In this document: one piece after another, positions 27,502-36,271 of the stretch | Position numbering within the stretch: position 1 is the first letter of the stretch | How the letters are laid out: each line of letters begins with the position of its first letter | NCBI GenBank assembly: GCA_947500525.1 | Contig: CANMSH010000008.1 | Span: 120,416 to 184,415, forward strand | DNA: 64,000 nt | Reading direction: 5' to 3' | DNA from: an uncultured Flavobacteriaceae bacterium | Lineage (GTDB): Bacteria; Bacteroidota; Bacteroidia; Flavobacteriales; Flavobacteriaceae | The notes under the pieces: generated by a model | What the model was told of the DNA's origin: nothing | The model's database searches: none | Seen by the model: only the letters and a program-made list of their open reading frames with translations | Translations under genes and position numbers: made by a program

Positions 27502-27885
27502 ATGAAAAAAAATCTACTATTACTCATCTTTACACTGGTATCTACAATTATTTTTTCTCAAGAGACAACTACTGACAGTGAAGCAACAGTATTATTGAAA
27601 CAAGAGGCGCAAGAAACTATTAGCTATAAAGACTTAGGTGATTTTAAAGTATTTCCAAACCCAACAAGAAGTAGTTTAACGGTAGGTATTGGTAAATTAA
27701 GTGGAGGAATTTCTTTTCAAATCAGTGATGTATTGGGTAAACTAATTTACAGTAGAAAAATTGTTTCGCACGATTTACAAAAAGATAGTTTTAAACTTGA
27801 TATGTCATCGTTTAGAGACGGGATTTATATGTTTTCTTTGAAAACGAAAACGGCTTCAAAAACAATTAAAGTCGTAAAATTATAG
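27502..27885 (+). CDS. Small T9SS-secreted protein made almost only of a sorting domain
   Basis: The 127-residue precursor has a 20-residue Sec signal (KKNLLLLIFTLVSTIIFSQ). About 30 residues of low complexity follow, and then a complete type A T9SS C-terminal sorting domain: FKVFPNPTRSSLTV, ISFQISDVLGKLIYS, DGIYMFSLKTK and the final KTIKVVKL. The domain sends cargo through the Por secretion system. There is hardly any cargo left, so the mature protein would be very short. The gene ends base-to-base against the convergent lipoprotein gene. Confidence 0.85.
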   Translation: MKKNLLLLIFTLVSTIIFSQETTTDSEATVLLKQEAQETISYKDLGDFKVFPNPTRSSLTVGIGKLSGGISFQISDVLGKLIYSRKIVSHDLQKDSFKLDMSSFRDGIYMFSLKTKTASKTIKVVKL

Positions 27886-28854
27886 TTAATACTCTTCATA
27901 TTCCCAAGAAGTAAAGACAGAAAATTCAATATCTTGATTGAGTAAAGATTGCACTTCTTCTGCAGTTACAGGATAGCCATATTTATTGTAGGTATAGGTA
28001 CTCTTAAATCTTGATTTTACAAAACCATTGTCTTCTGTATGTGGAATGCTTTCGTAAAGAATGTTGTTATTTTTAAAATATGAGATAATTCCTCTGGTAG
28101 AAAATGAGTTTTTAGAAGCAATTTGACTAAAAGATAACACTGTGTTGTTTTCATGAAAATTAGTACTTTTTTGAATGAGTTTTACTGGGTTATTAAAAGT
28201 ATCGAAGTCATATGTTTCTTCAATTTCTAAAAAATTGTTCGAATCAATGTCACTTTCGATAGTTTTACTTTGAATATTGTCATCGTGGTTATAGGTAATT
28301 ATTTCTCTATCTTTTCTTCTTACAAATTCTTGCCCGGTATCAAAGTTTAAAATCTTCGATGTTGTCGTAGTTAAACGAATTTGCTCCTTATTATTATAAG
28401 ATACATCGGTCGTATTTGTGGTTTTGGACGAGTCATTGGTAAAACTTTCAACTATTGAGGTTATTTTTCCTTGATTATAAAAAACCATTGTGCTGTCATA
28501 CACACCTAGAGCTGTAATTAAATTATCATTCTTTATTTTGATTATATTATTTGAACTATCGTAGAAATATTTATAATCACCAATCTGCGTCAATCTATCT
28601 TCAACATCGTATAAATATTCAACGGTAGAACCTAAACTGTTCGATCTAATTTTAATCAATCTATTTTGAGTATCATAGTCGAAAAAAAATGTGAAAATTT
28701 GATGAGGGTTTGTACTTGTATAAGAGGTAACGGATGTTAGTCTAATGTTAGAATCATCTGCAAAATTTGGCGTATCATTTGCATCTTCACAATTAAAAAA
28801 GAGAGAAGAAATAACCATACTTAGTAATAAACCATAAGAATTCTTCGACAGCAA
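27886..28854 (-). CDS. Lipoprotein with YD/RHS-like beta repeats
   Basis: The 322-residue product starts at a TTG that supplies the basic N-terminus; the signal ends in lipobox LFFNC. The body has RHS/YD-type strands (FFFDYDTQNRLIKI, VEYLYDVEDRLTQIGDYKYF, YNHDDNIQSK) as in Bacteroidetes lipoproteins of the DUF4595 kind. Its function is unknown. It is probably a surface or periplasmic beta-sheet scaffold. It converges with the small T9SS gene with no spacer. Confidence 0.72.
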   Translation of the reverse strand: MLSKNSYGLLLSMVISSLFFNCEDANDTPNFADDSNIRLTSVTSYTSTNPHQIFTFFFDYDTQNRLIKIRSNSLGSTVEYLYDVEDRLTQIGDYKYFYDSSNNIIKIKNDNLITALGVYDSTMVFYNQGKITSIVESFTNDSSKTTNTTDVSYNNKEQIRLTTTTSKILNFDTGQEFVRRKDREIITYNHDDNIQSKTIESDIDSNNFLEIEETYDFDTFNNPVKLIQKSTNFHENNTVLSFSQIASKNSFSTRGIISYFKNNNILYESIPHTEDNGFVKSRFKSTYTYNKYGYPVTAEEVQSLLNQDIEFSVFTSWEYEEY

Positions 28855-28932
28855 AATATCCGTTTTAGCAAGTTTAACTCATAAGATATCAGTAATATAC
28901 AAAAAAATAAAATACTTTTTATTCGTATACAT

Positions 28933-29370
28933 CTAGAACAATTTGCACATTTCTAAAGCTCTCTCATAAGCTTTTCTTCTAAATCCAACGTCAAATTTTT
29001 CTAGTTCTTTTGGTTGTATCCAATGCAATTCTTCAAATTCATCATCTTGAGGAACTAATTTCATTTCTTGATTGAATAGTATTTTAAATACAGTGAGACG
29101 TTGACCCTTGTAGATATAATATGGATCTTCGGGAGGGTACAAGTATTGTACCTTTTCTGAACAGGCGTGCAGAATATCTTTATTCGATAATATAATGCCT
29201 AACTCTTCATTGAGTTCTCGTTTAATTCCTGCAACCGGGTCTTCATTAGGTTCCAGCCCACCTTGTGGAAATTTAAATCCACCATCACGAGGTGAAGAAC
29301 CAATGAGCACTCTGTTTTGGTCATCCACGATAATTGCCATTGCCGCTATGCGAAATGTGTTTTTCGTCAT
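28933..29370 (-). CDS. NUDIX hydrolase
   Basis: The 145-residue protein carries a complete Nudix box, GGLEPNEDPVAGIKRELNEELGI at residues ~37-59, so it should cleave a nucleoside diphosphate linked to another group. FRIAAMAIIVDDQNRVLIGS and GGFKFPQGG resemble RppH/Ap4A hydrolase-type members, but the substrate cannot be fixed. The promoter box at 29375-29382 ends 5 bases before the ATG, suggesting a leaderless mRNA. Confidence 0.93.
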   Translation of the reverse strand: MTKNTFRIAAMAIIVDDQNRVLIGSSPRDGGFKFPQGGLEPNEDPVAGIKRELNEELGIILSNKDILHACSEKVQYLYPPEDPYYIYKGQRLTVFKILFNQEMKLVPQDDEFEELHWIQPKELEKFDVGFRRKAYERALEMCKLF

Positions 29371-29374
29371 AGTA

Positions 29375-29382
29375 CAAATTTA
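29375..29382 (-). promoter_or_regulatory. Promoter -7 box of the NUDIX gene
   Basis: CAAATTTA on the plus strand reads TAAATTTG on the minus strand (TAnnTTTG), immediately before the ATG at 29370. Confidence 0.55.
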
Positions 29383-29393
29383 AGGTAAAAAAA

Positions 29394-29912
29394 TTATAGC
29401 ATAGCCCTTCTAAGGAAACTTGAAAGAGCTTGTTTTAAAGGTAGATTAGCTATAGATAAGTCATCATCTTCTATAATTTTAATTTTTCTAATGGTCGCTA
29501 AATGATCAATAATACGAATCACATCCTCTATGAGTTCATAGGTTGCCAGTTTAAATTTATCTTCTTGAGAAATCTCATTTTTCTGAGGATATAGTACCAA
29601 TAAAAAATGAACATGCGTAGGCACAGATTCGAAAACATGTTCAATATTTTTATAATAGGTAATATTTGAGAATCGTTTTGAGAGATCGGTAAACACTTTA
29701 ATTTTTCCACTTTCGATGTTTGTTGGATTGGTAACTTTTAACAATAAATCTAAACGATCATTATACGTTCCTCGCTCATCGTTTGTAAGGGTATTTATAG
29801 TATTGATATTATCTACACCTAGGCGTTTTGTTAAATAATTTGATATGAGCTCATCTATTGTAGATGAGGCATTTATGAATTGTTGCTTTACTTCCTTTAA
29901 TAGTATATCCAT
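29394..29912 (-). CDS. Hypothetical protein, 172 residues
   Basis: Soluble and predicted mostly helical, with no signal and no recognised domain. It begins MDILLKEVKQQFINASSTID and contains a central beta-like segment VHFLLVLYPQKNE and a basic C-terminus LSSFLRRAML. It lies 24 bases upstream of the NUDIX gene on the same strand, so the two may be cotranscribed although NUDIX has its own promoter box. Confidence 0.7.
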   Translation of the reverse strand: MDILLKEVKQQFINASSTIDELISNYLTKRLGVDNINTINTLTNDERGTYNDRLDLLLKVTNPTNIESGKIKVFTDLSKRFSNITYYKNIEHVFESVPTHVHFLLVLYPQKNEISQEDKFKLATYELIEDVIRIIDHLATIRKIKIIEDDDLSIANLPLKQALSSFLRRAML

Positions 29913-30120
29913 AACAATGGGTTAAATAAATTAATATAAATGTTAACCTTATACATAAAATATATGCATAAGAGGATAGGGGATTCTATCGTATTTAAGG
30001 GAGTTTAATTACCGTGGCACATAGCACTATACCATCGAATAATTAATTGAAGCGATCACAACAATACAAATTATGATCTTAGTTCAAAGATATTTATTTT
30101 TTTTGAAATATCAAATATGA

Positions 30121-30510
30121 CTAGTTAGAAAATTTCTTTCCAATGATCGGAATATCTTTTTTATGTATATAAAGTGTTATCAGGCTCAATATGAAAACGG
30201 TAATTCCCATATAGAAAAGTAAACCACCATCACCTTTTACCTCGATACCAATTTTAGTCAGATGTGTTACGATTGCTCCAGAAATAACACCTAAAGTAAT
30301 TCCAGCACCTAACCAAATAGTTCTTGGTATTAGAAGTAGAACAGCAGCAATGAGTTCTGCAATACCAGATCCAATTCTTCCTGCATCTCCAAGTCCTGCT
30401 TTTTCAAAAATATAAACACTATCGGCGTGTGCCGTAAACTTATAAAATAAGGTTTGTACTAATATGATAGCAATAATAATACGAGCGATAAGAGAGATAT
30501 ATTTTTTCAT
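30121..30510 (-). CDS. DoxX family membrane protein
   Basis: The 129-residue protein has four predicted membrane helices. It has DoxX-like features: RIIIAIILVQTLFYKFTAH at the start, AGRIGSGIAELIAAVLLLIP in the second helix, then TIWLGAGITLGVISGAIVTH. DoxX proteins are quinone-linked or redox-associated membrane proteins of uncertain function. About 208 bases without a gene lie upstream; nothing was recognised there. Confidence 0.85.
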   Translation of the reverse strand: MKKYISLIARIIIAIILVQTLFYKFTAHADSVYIFEKAGLGDAGRIGSGIAELIAAVLLLIPRTIWLGAGITLGVISGAIVTHLTKIGIEVKGDGGLLFYMGITVFILSLITLYIHKKDIPIIGKKFSN

Positions 30511-30574
30511 GGGTTTAGTTTTATCGTTACGCAGTTCGTCGAGGTAAATTTTTAATCATTACACATACAATGAT

Positions 30575-32179
30575 TTAGTTCTTCATTCCCGGCTGTATTA
30601 ACTTAAAACTTTCTTCATTTTTGGCCTTATCTACCTGTTTTTTCACGTCGGCTAACAATTTTTTAGCATCATAAATAATACCATCTTTAATAGTGTATTT
30701 AACACCTCCAACTCTTACCACTTCGTTCTCAGGAGTCAATTTTATTGCACCTGTACCATATAAAACTTTTAAATTTTTCAGTGGATTTTCTTCTACAATA
30801 ACGAAATCGGCTAATTTACCAATGCTGACGGAACCAATTTTATCATCCATTTTTAAGGCTTCAGCTCCATTCAACGTCGCTGCTCTTATAATTTCTAAGG
30901 GATGGAATCCTGCTTCGCGTAATAACTCTAACTCTCGGATATAAGCAAAACCATATAGTTGAAAGATAAATCCAGAATCGGACCCTGTCGTAACTCGACC
31001 ACCTCTATTTTTATATTCATTAATAAAAGTCATCCAAAGTTTGTAGTTCTTTTTCCATACAATTTCTTGTTCAGTCCCCCAATAATGCCAATAAGAACCA
31101 TGTGATATTTTACTTGGTTGGTAGAATTTCCATAAAGAAGGTAAGGTATAATCTTCATGCCATTCTGCTCTTCTAGCGCGTTGTAAATCTCTACTTGCTT
31201 CATAGATATTAAAGGTAGGGTCTAAGGTAAAATCGAGCGCTAATAATTCGTTCATAACATTATTCCAATGCTCTGAAAAAGGCTTTGCCGCTTGTTCCCA
31301 TAATTTACCAGCTTCTTCAAATCGATGCTGTTCGTTATTATAATTGTAATCTAATGGATATTGTTGTACCGTTTTATCCTCGAACAAGGCTTCGGGTAAA
31401 CCGTACCAATGCTCCATAGAAGTCAGTCCTGCTCTAGCAGAATGTAAGACATTCCATCTTGCCACGCTCATTTGAGCATGATGACAAGCCGATCCTAATC
31501 CTAATTTTTTGTTTTCATCCAACGCGGCCGCCATTATTTCTGGCTCTGCACCGAAAAACTTTATACCATCGGCACCTCGCTTGGCGTTTGCTCTTACCCA
31601 AGCTCGGGCCATTTCCGGAGTACTAATAGGAGCATCTTTTAAAGGATTGAAGCTTTTACTCGTTTGCCCAAAACCAGTATATGAAAAAATTCGAGGAGCA
31701 ATTATTTTGTTTTCGGCACTAAGCTTTTTGAGGTTTAATGTGTAATCAATACCTCGACCACTCGGTTCTCTCACTGTTGTAACGCCATGTGCCATCCATA
31801 GTTTAAACACATAATCGGCATCCGCTCCTTGAGCTTTACCTCCTATATGGCCATGCATGTCGACAAACCCAGGAAGTAAGTACATGCCATTGGCATCGAG
31901 TTCTTTTCCATTTTTTTTGAGTTGAGGTCTTTTCGCTTCATTAATTTCGACACCAGGATAGCCTACTACCTGAATCTTTACGATCTTATTATTTTCAACA
32001 ACAATATCTACGGGACTAATTGGTGGGGCTCCATTGCCGTTAATTAAAGTTACTCCTCTTATGATAAGCTGAGAAAAAGGACCTTCTCCTTTATAATTGT
32101 CGTCATTTTGACTTAAGCCTAAAGAAAAATTAAAAAAGATGATTAATAATGTAAGTAAAGTAGGTTTATTAGATTTCAT
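30575..32179 (-). CDS. Exported amidohydrolase family protein
   Basis: The 534-residue metal hydrolase has a Sec signal (LLTLLIIFFNFSLGLSQ). Motifs of the amidohydrolase superfamily: FVDMHGHIGG (metal-binding HxH), THGVTTVREPSGRG-type strand 2, GIKFFGAEPE, SACHHAQMS, GLTSMEHWYG (His) and TTGSDSGF (catalytic Asp). The C-terminus has the usual DKIGSVSIGKLADFVIVE. It probably acts on a cyclic amide or dipeptide outside the cytoplasm. Last gene of an amidase-cupin-amidohydrolase operon with gaps of 2 and 9 bases. Confidence 0.9.
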   Translation of the reverse strand: MKSNKPTLLTLLIIFFNFSLGLSQNDDNYKGEGPFSQLIIRGVTLINGNGAPPISPVDIVVENNKIVKIQVVGYPGVEINEAKRPQLKKNGKELDANGMYLLPGFVDMHGHIGGKAQGADADYVFKLWMAHGVTTVREPSGRGIDYTLNLKKLSAENKIIAPRIFSYTGFGQTSKSFNPLKDAPISTPEMARAWVRANAKRGADGIKFFGAEPEIMAAALDENKKLGLGSACHHAQMSVARWNVLHSARAGLTSMEHWYGLPEALFEDKTVQQYPLDYNYNNEQHRFEEAGKLWEQAAKPFSEHWNNVMNELLALDFTLDPTFNIYEASRDLQRARRAEWHEDYTLPSLWKFYQPSKISHGSYWHYWGTEQEIVWKKNYKLWMTFINEYKNRGGRVTTGSDSGFIFQLYGFAYIRELELLREAGFHPLEIIRAATLNGAEALKMDDKIGSVSIGKLADFVIVEENPLKNLKVLYGTGAIKLTPENEVVRVGGVKYTIKDGIIYDAKKLLADVKKQVDKAKNEESFKLIQPGMKN

Positions 32180-32188
32180 AAATCGTTT

Positions 32189-32548
32189 TTATAGTGTGTC
32201 AAAAGTTTCTTTGGTATATTCATGCTGTACATCACCAGTATGCTTGATATTTGAAGGTTCAAAAAGTAGTATCCAAACTTCATCATGAGCAATTGGTTTA
32301 TGTTCTACACCTCTTGGGATTGTCAACATTTCACCTTCATTGAGGGTAACTTTTTTATCTCGAAATTCAATAATTGAACTTCCTTTGATAACATAAAATA
32401 ACTCATCTTCATCTTTATGATCATGCCATACAAATTCTCCCTGTAACTTGGCAAGTTTTACATCTTGACCATTTAATTGACCGATTATTTTCGGGCTCCA
32501 ATGATCATCGAACAACTTAAATTTGTCCTTTATATTTATTACTTCCAT
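32189..32548 (-). CDS. Cupin domain-containing protein
   Basis: The 119-residue single-domain cupin has motif 1 EFVWHDHKDEDELFYVIKG and motif 2 GEMLTIPRGVEHKPIAHDE, which bring together the His/Glu metal ligands. Cytoplasmic, no signal. It lies between the amidase and amidohydrolase genes, so it may bind or isomerise an intermediate, or sense it. Function unproven. Confidence 0.9.
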   Translation of the reverse strand: MEVINIKDKFKLFDDHWSPKIIGQLNGQDVKLAKLQGEFVWHDHKDEDELFYVIKGSSIIEFRDKKVTLNEGEMLTIPRGVEHKPIAHDEVWILLFEPSNIKHTGDVQHEYTKETFDTL

Positions 32549-32550
32549 AT

Positions 32551-34146
32551 TTAATGTTCTAAAAATTGAGGTGCTTTTCTATGTTTTGTTCCTTGTTCAT
32601 AAGCATAGGCAATTTCTAATAAAACGGGTTCGCTCCATGCGCGGCCAAAGAAGGATATACCGACCGGTAATTCATCTACAAACCCCATCGGTATAGAAAT
32701 ATTAGGATATCCAGCTCTTGCAGCAGGAGAGGAGCTTCCCAATCCGAAAGAGTCACCATTCGTATGATCTGTTTTCCAGGCCGGACCACCAGTAGGAGCT
32801 ATAATTGCATCTAATTCATGTTCATTCATAACTCTGTCAATACCATTTTCTCTTGACCCTTTAAGCATCTCTTTCAAAGTGTTTTTATATCCATCAGAAT
32901 CTAAACCTTCCTTTTCTAAAGCCATTTCTAAATAGCGTTGATTGTAAAATTCCATTTCTATAGAATCTTTTTTGTTAAAGGCTATTAATTCTTCTAAATT
33001 CTTGATTTTCGCGTTGGGACCTAAAGATTTGAAATAATTATTAAGTCCATCTTTATATTCATATAACATGACTTGAAAAGAGAGGCCACCGATGTTATTT
33101 TCTGCTATTTTATCAATTTCAATAACTTCAGCACCTTGACTTTTAATATATGCTACAGCTTGATTAAAAAGGGTGTCTACTTTAAAGTTACGACCTAATG
33201 GACTTGTAAAGATTCCTATTTTTTTACCTTTTATACCGTCTTGCTTTAAAAATTTTGAATAGTCTTTTTGCATATGTTGTACACTGGCCAATGTCTTAGT
33301 GTCTGTTGAATCAACACCAGTTAAAGCATTTAAACAGGCAACAGCGTCTGCTAAGGTTCGGGCCATTGGTCCTGCTGTATCTTGCGTAAATGAAATAGGA
33401 ATGATACCTGAACGACTAATAAGACCTACTGTAGGTTTAATTCCAACAACACCGTTGGCGTTTGAAGGACAAACGATAGATCCGTTTGTTTCTGTTCCAA
33501 TGGCAATTAATGAAAGTCCGGCGGATACAGCTGCTCCAGAACCAGAACTAGAGCCACATGGATTTCTATCTAAAATATATGGATTCTTTGTTTGGCCATT
33601 GATTCCACTCCAACCACTAGACGACATTTCTCCTCTAAAATTTGCCCACTCACTTAAATTGGCTTTAGCGATGATAATGGCTCCCGCATCTCTTAGTTTT
33701 TTCGCTACAAAACTATCTTTTAAAGGCTTAGATCCCTCTAAAGCTCTCGAACCAGCGGTGGTATACATATTGTCATGGGTGTCAATATTATCTTTAATGA
33801 TAATGGGGATACCATGTAGATTTCCACGAGATTTACCTTCTTTTAATTCTCGATCTAATTGTTGGGCAATTGCAATTGCGTCGGGATTCACTTGAATGAT
33901 AGAATTCAACTCAGGACCGTTATTCTCGATGGCATCGATATGATCTAAATATTTTTGAGTTATTTCCTCTATAGAATACGTTCCTTCTGCATAAAACTGT
34001 TGTAATTTAGATACGGTTAATTCTTCAAAAGACAATTCATTTTTTTCTTCAGTTGTTTCTGTTGTTGTATCGGTTTTACATGATGTAATTGCTATCACAA
34101 AAAGCGATAGTACTACAAAAATAAGATAGGGGTGACTTCGTTTCAT
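32551..34146 (-). CDS. Amidase-signature family hydrolase, lipoprotein
   Basis: The 531-residue product has a signal with lipobox AITSC, so it is lipid-anchored. The amidase-signature core is complete: PIIIKDNIDTHDNMYTTAGS with the catalytic Lys, NPCGSSSGSGAAVSAG with the cis-Ser, and IAIGTETNGSIVCPSNANG with the nucleophilic Ser; the Ser-Ser-Lys triad is therefore intact. It hydrolyses an amide outside the cytoplasm. First gene of the three-gene operon with the cupin and amidohydrolase genes. Confidence 0.93.
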   Translation of the reverse strand: MKRSHPYLIFVVLSLFVIAITSCKTDTTTETTEEKNELSFEELTVSKLQQFYAEGTYSIEEITQKYLDHIDAIENNGPELNSIIQVNPDAIAIAQQLDRELKEGKSRGNLHGIPIIIKDNIDTHDNMYTTAGSRALEGSKPLKDSFVAKKLRDAGAIIIAKANLSEWANFRGEMSSSGWSGINGQTKNPYILDRNPCGSSSGSGAAVSAGLSLIAIGTETNGSIVCPSNANGVVGIKPTVGLISRSGIIPISFTQDTAGPMARTLADAVACLNALTGVDSTDTKTLASVQHMQKDYSKFLKQDGIKGKKIGIFTSPLGRNFKVDTLFNQAVAYIKSQGAEVIEIDKIAENNIGGLSFQVMLYEYKDGLNNYFKSLGPNAKIKNLEELIAFNKKDSIEMEFYNQRYLEMALEKEGLDSDGYKNTLKEMLKGSRENGIDRVMNEHELDAIIAPTGGPAWKTDHTNGDSFGLGSSSPAARAGYPNISIPMGFVDELPVGISFFGRAWSEPVLLEIAYAYEQGTKHRKAPQFLEH

Positions 34147-34189
34147 TTATACTATTTTTAGCCTTCTAAAGATACTAATTTACCTGTAC

Positions 34190-34474
34190 TTAAAGACTGT
34201 CTATTACTTTAATAATATCTTTGGTTTTTTCCTCCAGTAGGATCCAATCATGTGGTTGATGCTCTTTACCAAATTTTTTTTTCCATTTTTTGTACGTACC
34301 AAATTCGTCATATTCCCGCTGACTTAAAAATTCGATGGTAGTACCGCCAATAGAGACGTTATAGTCTTGTACTCCACAGGCTTGACATACGCGGGTTTCG
34401 ATTTTTGTAGAAACTATTAATAGAAAGAGTAAGAAAAAAAATAGGATAACATTGCGTTTTTGGGTACGATTCAT
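34190..34474 (-). CDS. Small membrane-anchored hypothetical protein
   Basis: The 94-residue ORF from ATG 34474 has an N-terminal helix (NVILFFFLLFLLIVST). An exported domain with CQACGVQDY, which has two Cys, and WKKKFGKEHQPHDWILLEE follow. A TTG 6 bases upstream would add two residues. No family recognised. It lies 9 bases after the CDF transporter gene on the same strand, so cotranscription is likely. Confidence 0.65.
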   Translation of the reverse strand: MNRTQKRNVILFFFLLFLLIVSTKIETRVCQACGVQDYNVSIGGTTIEFLSQREYDEFGTYKKWKKKFGKEHQPHDWILLEEKTKDIIKVIDSL

Positions 34475-34483
34475 AAACAATAT

Positions 34484-35404
34484 TTAATGACAGTCTAATT
34501 CACCACATTCAATTGTATCACTATCAAGTTCTAGAGTAATATGCTGAATGTTTTGATGTTCTAATTCATGTTTAACGTCTGCTTTGATTTTCATAAAAGC
34601 TTCAAGTGAATATTCTTGATCTAAAACAATATGGGCAGATAAGGCATTTACGGTACTACTTAATGCCCATATATGCACATGATGTACATCTTTAATACCT
34701 TTTACGTTGCGCATTGTGGTTTTCACATGGTCTAGTTCGATTCCTTCTGGTATGGCGTCAAGTGTTAACTTTAGACTTTCTTTAAACAGGCTCCAAGTAG
34801 TGATTAGAATAACAATTGCAATAACAATACTCACAATAATATCAATAATATTCCAATTTGTATAAAGAATTAAAATACCAGAAACAACAACACCAACGGA
34901 TACTATTGCATCTACCAATAAATGGAGAAAAGCACCTCTAACATTTATGTCATCTTTTTGTCCTTTATAGAATAAAAATGCTGAAACCGTATTAATAACA
35001 ACACCTATGAGTGCCGTAATTATAATGACTTTACCACCAACTTCTGGGGGTGAGTTGAATCGTTCAATGGCTTCTTTGAAAATATTAAAAACAACAGCTA
35101 GAAGTAATACTGAATTAATAAAAGAAGCCAATATAGATGCCTTTTTATATCCATACGTAAAAGATAGGTTTGCGGCCTTTTGTGCCAATTTCATTCCTAT
35201 TAAAGAAATTACCAAACTTGCTACATCACTTAGATTATGCGTGGCGTCTGATATTAACGCAAGAGAATCGTTAACATATCCTACGACAAACTCAATAATT
35301 GTAAAAAGTAAGTTAAGAACTATTCCTATATAGAAAATAGTATTAATATTTTCTAAAGTACTAGGACCGTGATTATGCCCTGAATGATCATGACTATGAC
35401 TCAT
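34484..35404 (-). CDS. CDF family cation efflux protein (CzcD/ZitB-like)
   Basis: The 306-residue transporter starts with a His-rich stretch (MSHSHDHSGHNHG) that can bind Zn2+. Six membrane helices follow; the transport-site pairs are in LISDATHNLSDV (helix 2) and HLLVDAIVSVG (helix 5). A C-terminal cytoplasmic domain (HVHIWALSSTVNALSAHIVL) ends in a Cys/His tail. It exports Zn2+ or similar divalent ions. A 94-residue membrane protein gene follows closely. Confidence 0.95.
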   Translation of the reverse strand: MSHSHDHSGHNHGPSTLENINTIFYIGIVLNLLFTIIEFVVGYVNDSLALISDATHNLSDVASLVISLIGMKLAQKAANLSFTYGYKKASILASFINSVLLLAVVFNIFKEAIERFNSPPEVGGKVIIITALIGVVINTVSAFLFYKGQKDDINVRGAFLHLLVDAIVSVGVVVSGILILYTNWNIIDIIVSIVIAIVILITTWSLFKESLKLTLDAIPEGIELDHVKTTMRNVKGIKDVHHVHIWALSSTVNALSAHIVLDQEYSLEAFMKIKADVKHELEHQNIQHITLELDSDTIECGELDCH

Positions 35405-35474
35405 ATATCTAAGTAATGAGCTTTAAAATTACGTTTTATTTTCTTAAAAAATTGAATTTTTGAAATTGTAGAGC

Positions 35475-35507
35475 ATAAAAAAAGCCTATCGAATTCGATA
35501 GGCTTAC
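35475..35507 (-). terminator. Terminator of the cold-shock gene
   Basis: A perfect stem at 35482-35505 (AAGCCTATCGAA paired with TTCGATAGGCTT) is followed on the minus strand by a seven-T tail, 28 bases after the csp stop. Confidence 0.9.
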
Positions 35508-35534
35508 CTCTTGTAATGTTAAATAGTATATATA

Positions 35535-35726
35535 TTATAGTACTTTTACATTTACTGCGTTCAATCCTTTTTTACCTTCTGTTAATTCGAATTCTACTTC
35601 ATCACCTTCTCTTACTTCGTCGATTAATCCAGAAATGTGTACAAAATGATCTTTGTTAGATCCTTCTTCTGTTATGAATCCAAATCCTTTAGAATCATTA
35701 AAAAATTTTACTGTGCCTTTGTTCAT
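35535..35726 (-). CDS. Cold-shock protein, CspA family
   Basis: The 63-residue OB-fold nucleic-acid chaperone begins [19 protein letters not shown] with RNP1 KGFGFI, then DHFVHIS as RNP2. Slightly shorter than the usual 66-70 residues but complete. It probably melts RNA structure in the cold or in growth transitions. It is a single-gene unit with its own promoter and a strong terminator. Confidence 0.96.
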   Translation of the reverse strand: MNKGTVKFFNDSKGFGFITEEGSNKDHFVHISGLIDEVREGDEVEFELTEGKKGLNAVNVKVL

Positions 35727-35755
35727 TTTAAAAAAAATTATAATTTATTAAGTTG

Positions 35756-35763
35756 CAAAGGTA
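35756..35763 (-). promoter_or_regulatory. Promoter -7 box of the cold-shock gene
   Basis: CAAAGGTA on the plus strand reads TACCTTTG on the minus strand (TAnnTTTG), 30 bases upstream of the ATG. The leader is short, unlike the long thermosensor leader of E. coli cspA. Confidence 0.6.
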
Positions 35764-36000
35764 AGGTATATATTTAACATAGTCGTTTTTTGATGTTTTA
35801 ATTTACTTTTTTTTAACTAAGAGTTGTTTAAATTTAAAAAACTCATAATCAATTATTTAAAAATTAATTTCAAAGCTTATAGAAATCAATTAAAATTTTA
35901 GATCATAAGGTAGTTTTAATTATAAGTGGAACAAGTCAGTTCGAACTATAAAAAACAACATCATACTCATTAAATAATTCGGCAAAACGACCAAATAGTA

Positions 36001-36270
36001 TTATTTTGAATACGTCAAGTATACGACGAAGAGCGTGATATATACTGCTAGGTAGAAACGATAAAAATTACGTTGTTTGATGTAATCAGTATTATTAGGA
36101 TATAAATTTCCTAAAAGACCTTTTAGTTCTTTGATAAACAAGGGTTTTATGTTTATCAACCAATTATTGGTTTGATATACTATTTTTCTAAACTTACTTC
36201 TATAATAGGTTAATGGTAGTCCCCAAAGTCCAAAAAGTAATAGCCAAATATTTTCCTTGATCCACTCCAT
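36001..36270 (-). CDS. Hypothetical membrane protein, 89 residues
   Basis: ATG 36270 gives MEWIKENIWLLLFGLWGLPL, a first membrane segment; a second lies at the C-terminus (FYLAVYITLFVVYLTYS). The middle is basic. No family recognised. It begins 1 base after the stop of the DUF1295 gene, so the two are a tight pair. A longer TTG start inside that gene is unlikely. Confidence 0.65.
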   Translation of the reverse strand: MEWIKENIWLLLFGLWGLPLTYYRSKFRKIVYQTNNWLINIKPLFIKELKGLLGNLYPNNTDYIKQRNFYRFYLAVYITLFVVYLTYSK

Positions 36271-36271
36271 A

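Noticed and set aside
33299..33895. A 198-codon open frame on the plus strand
   Set aside because: It lies wholly antisense to the intact amidase gene and its translation has no domain or signal; it is a shadow of that gene.
35764..36000. Possible non-coding RNA in the AT-rich gap above the cold-shock gene
   Set aside because: No promoter-terminator pair and no stable stem was seen.
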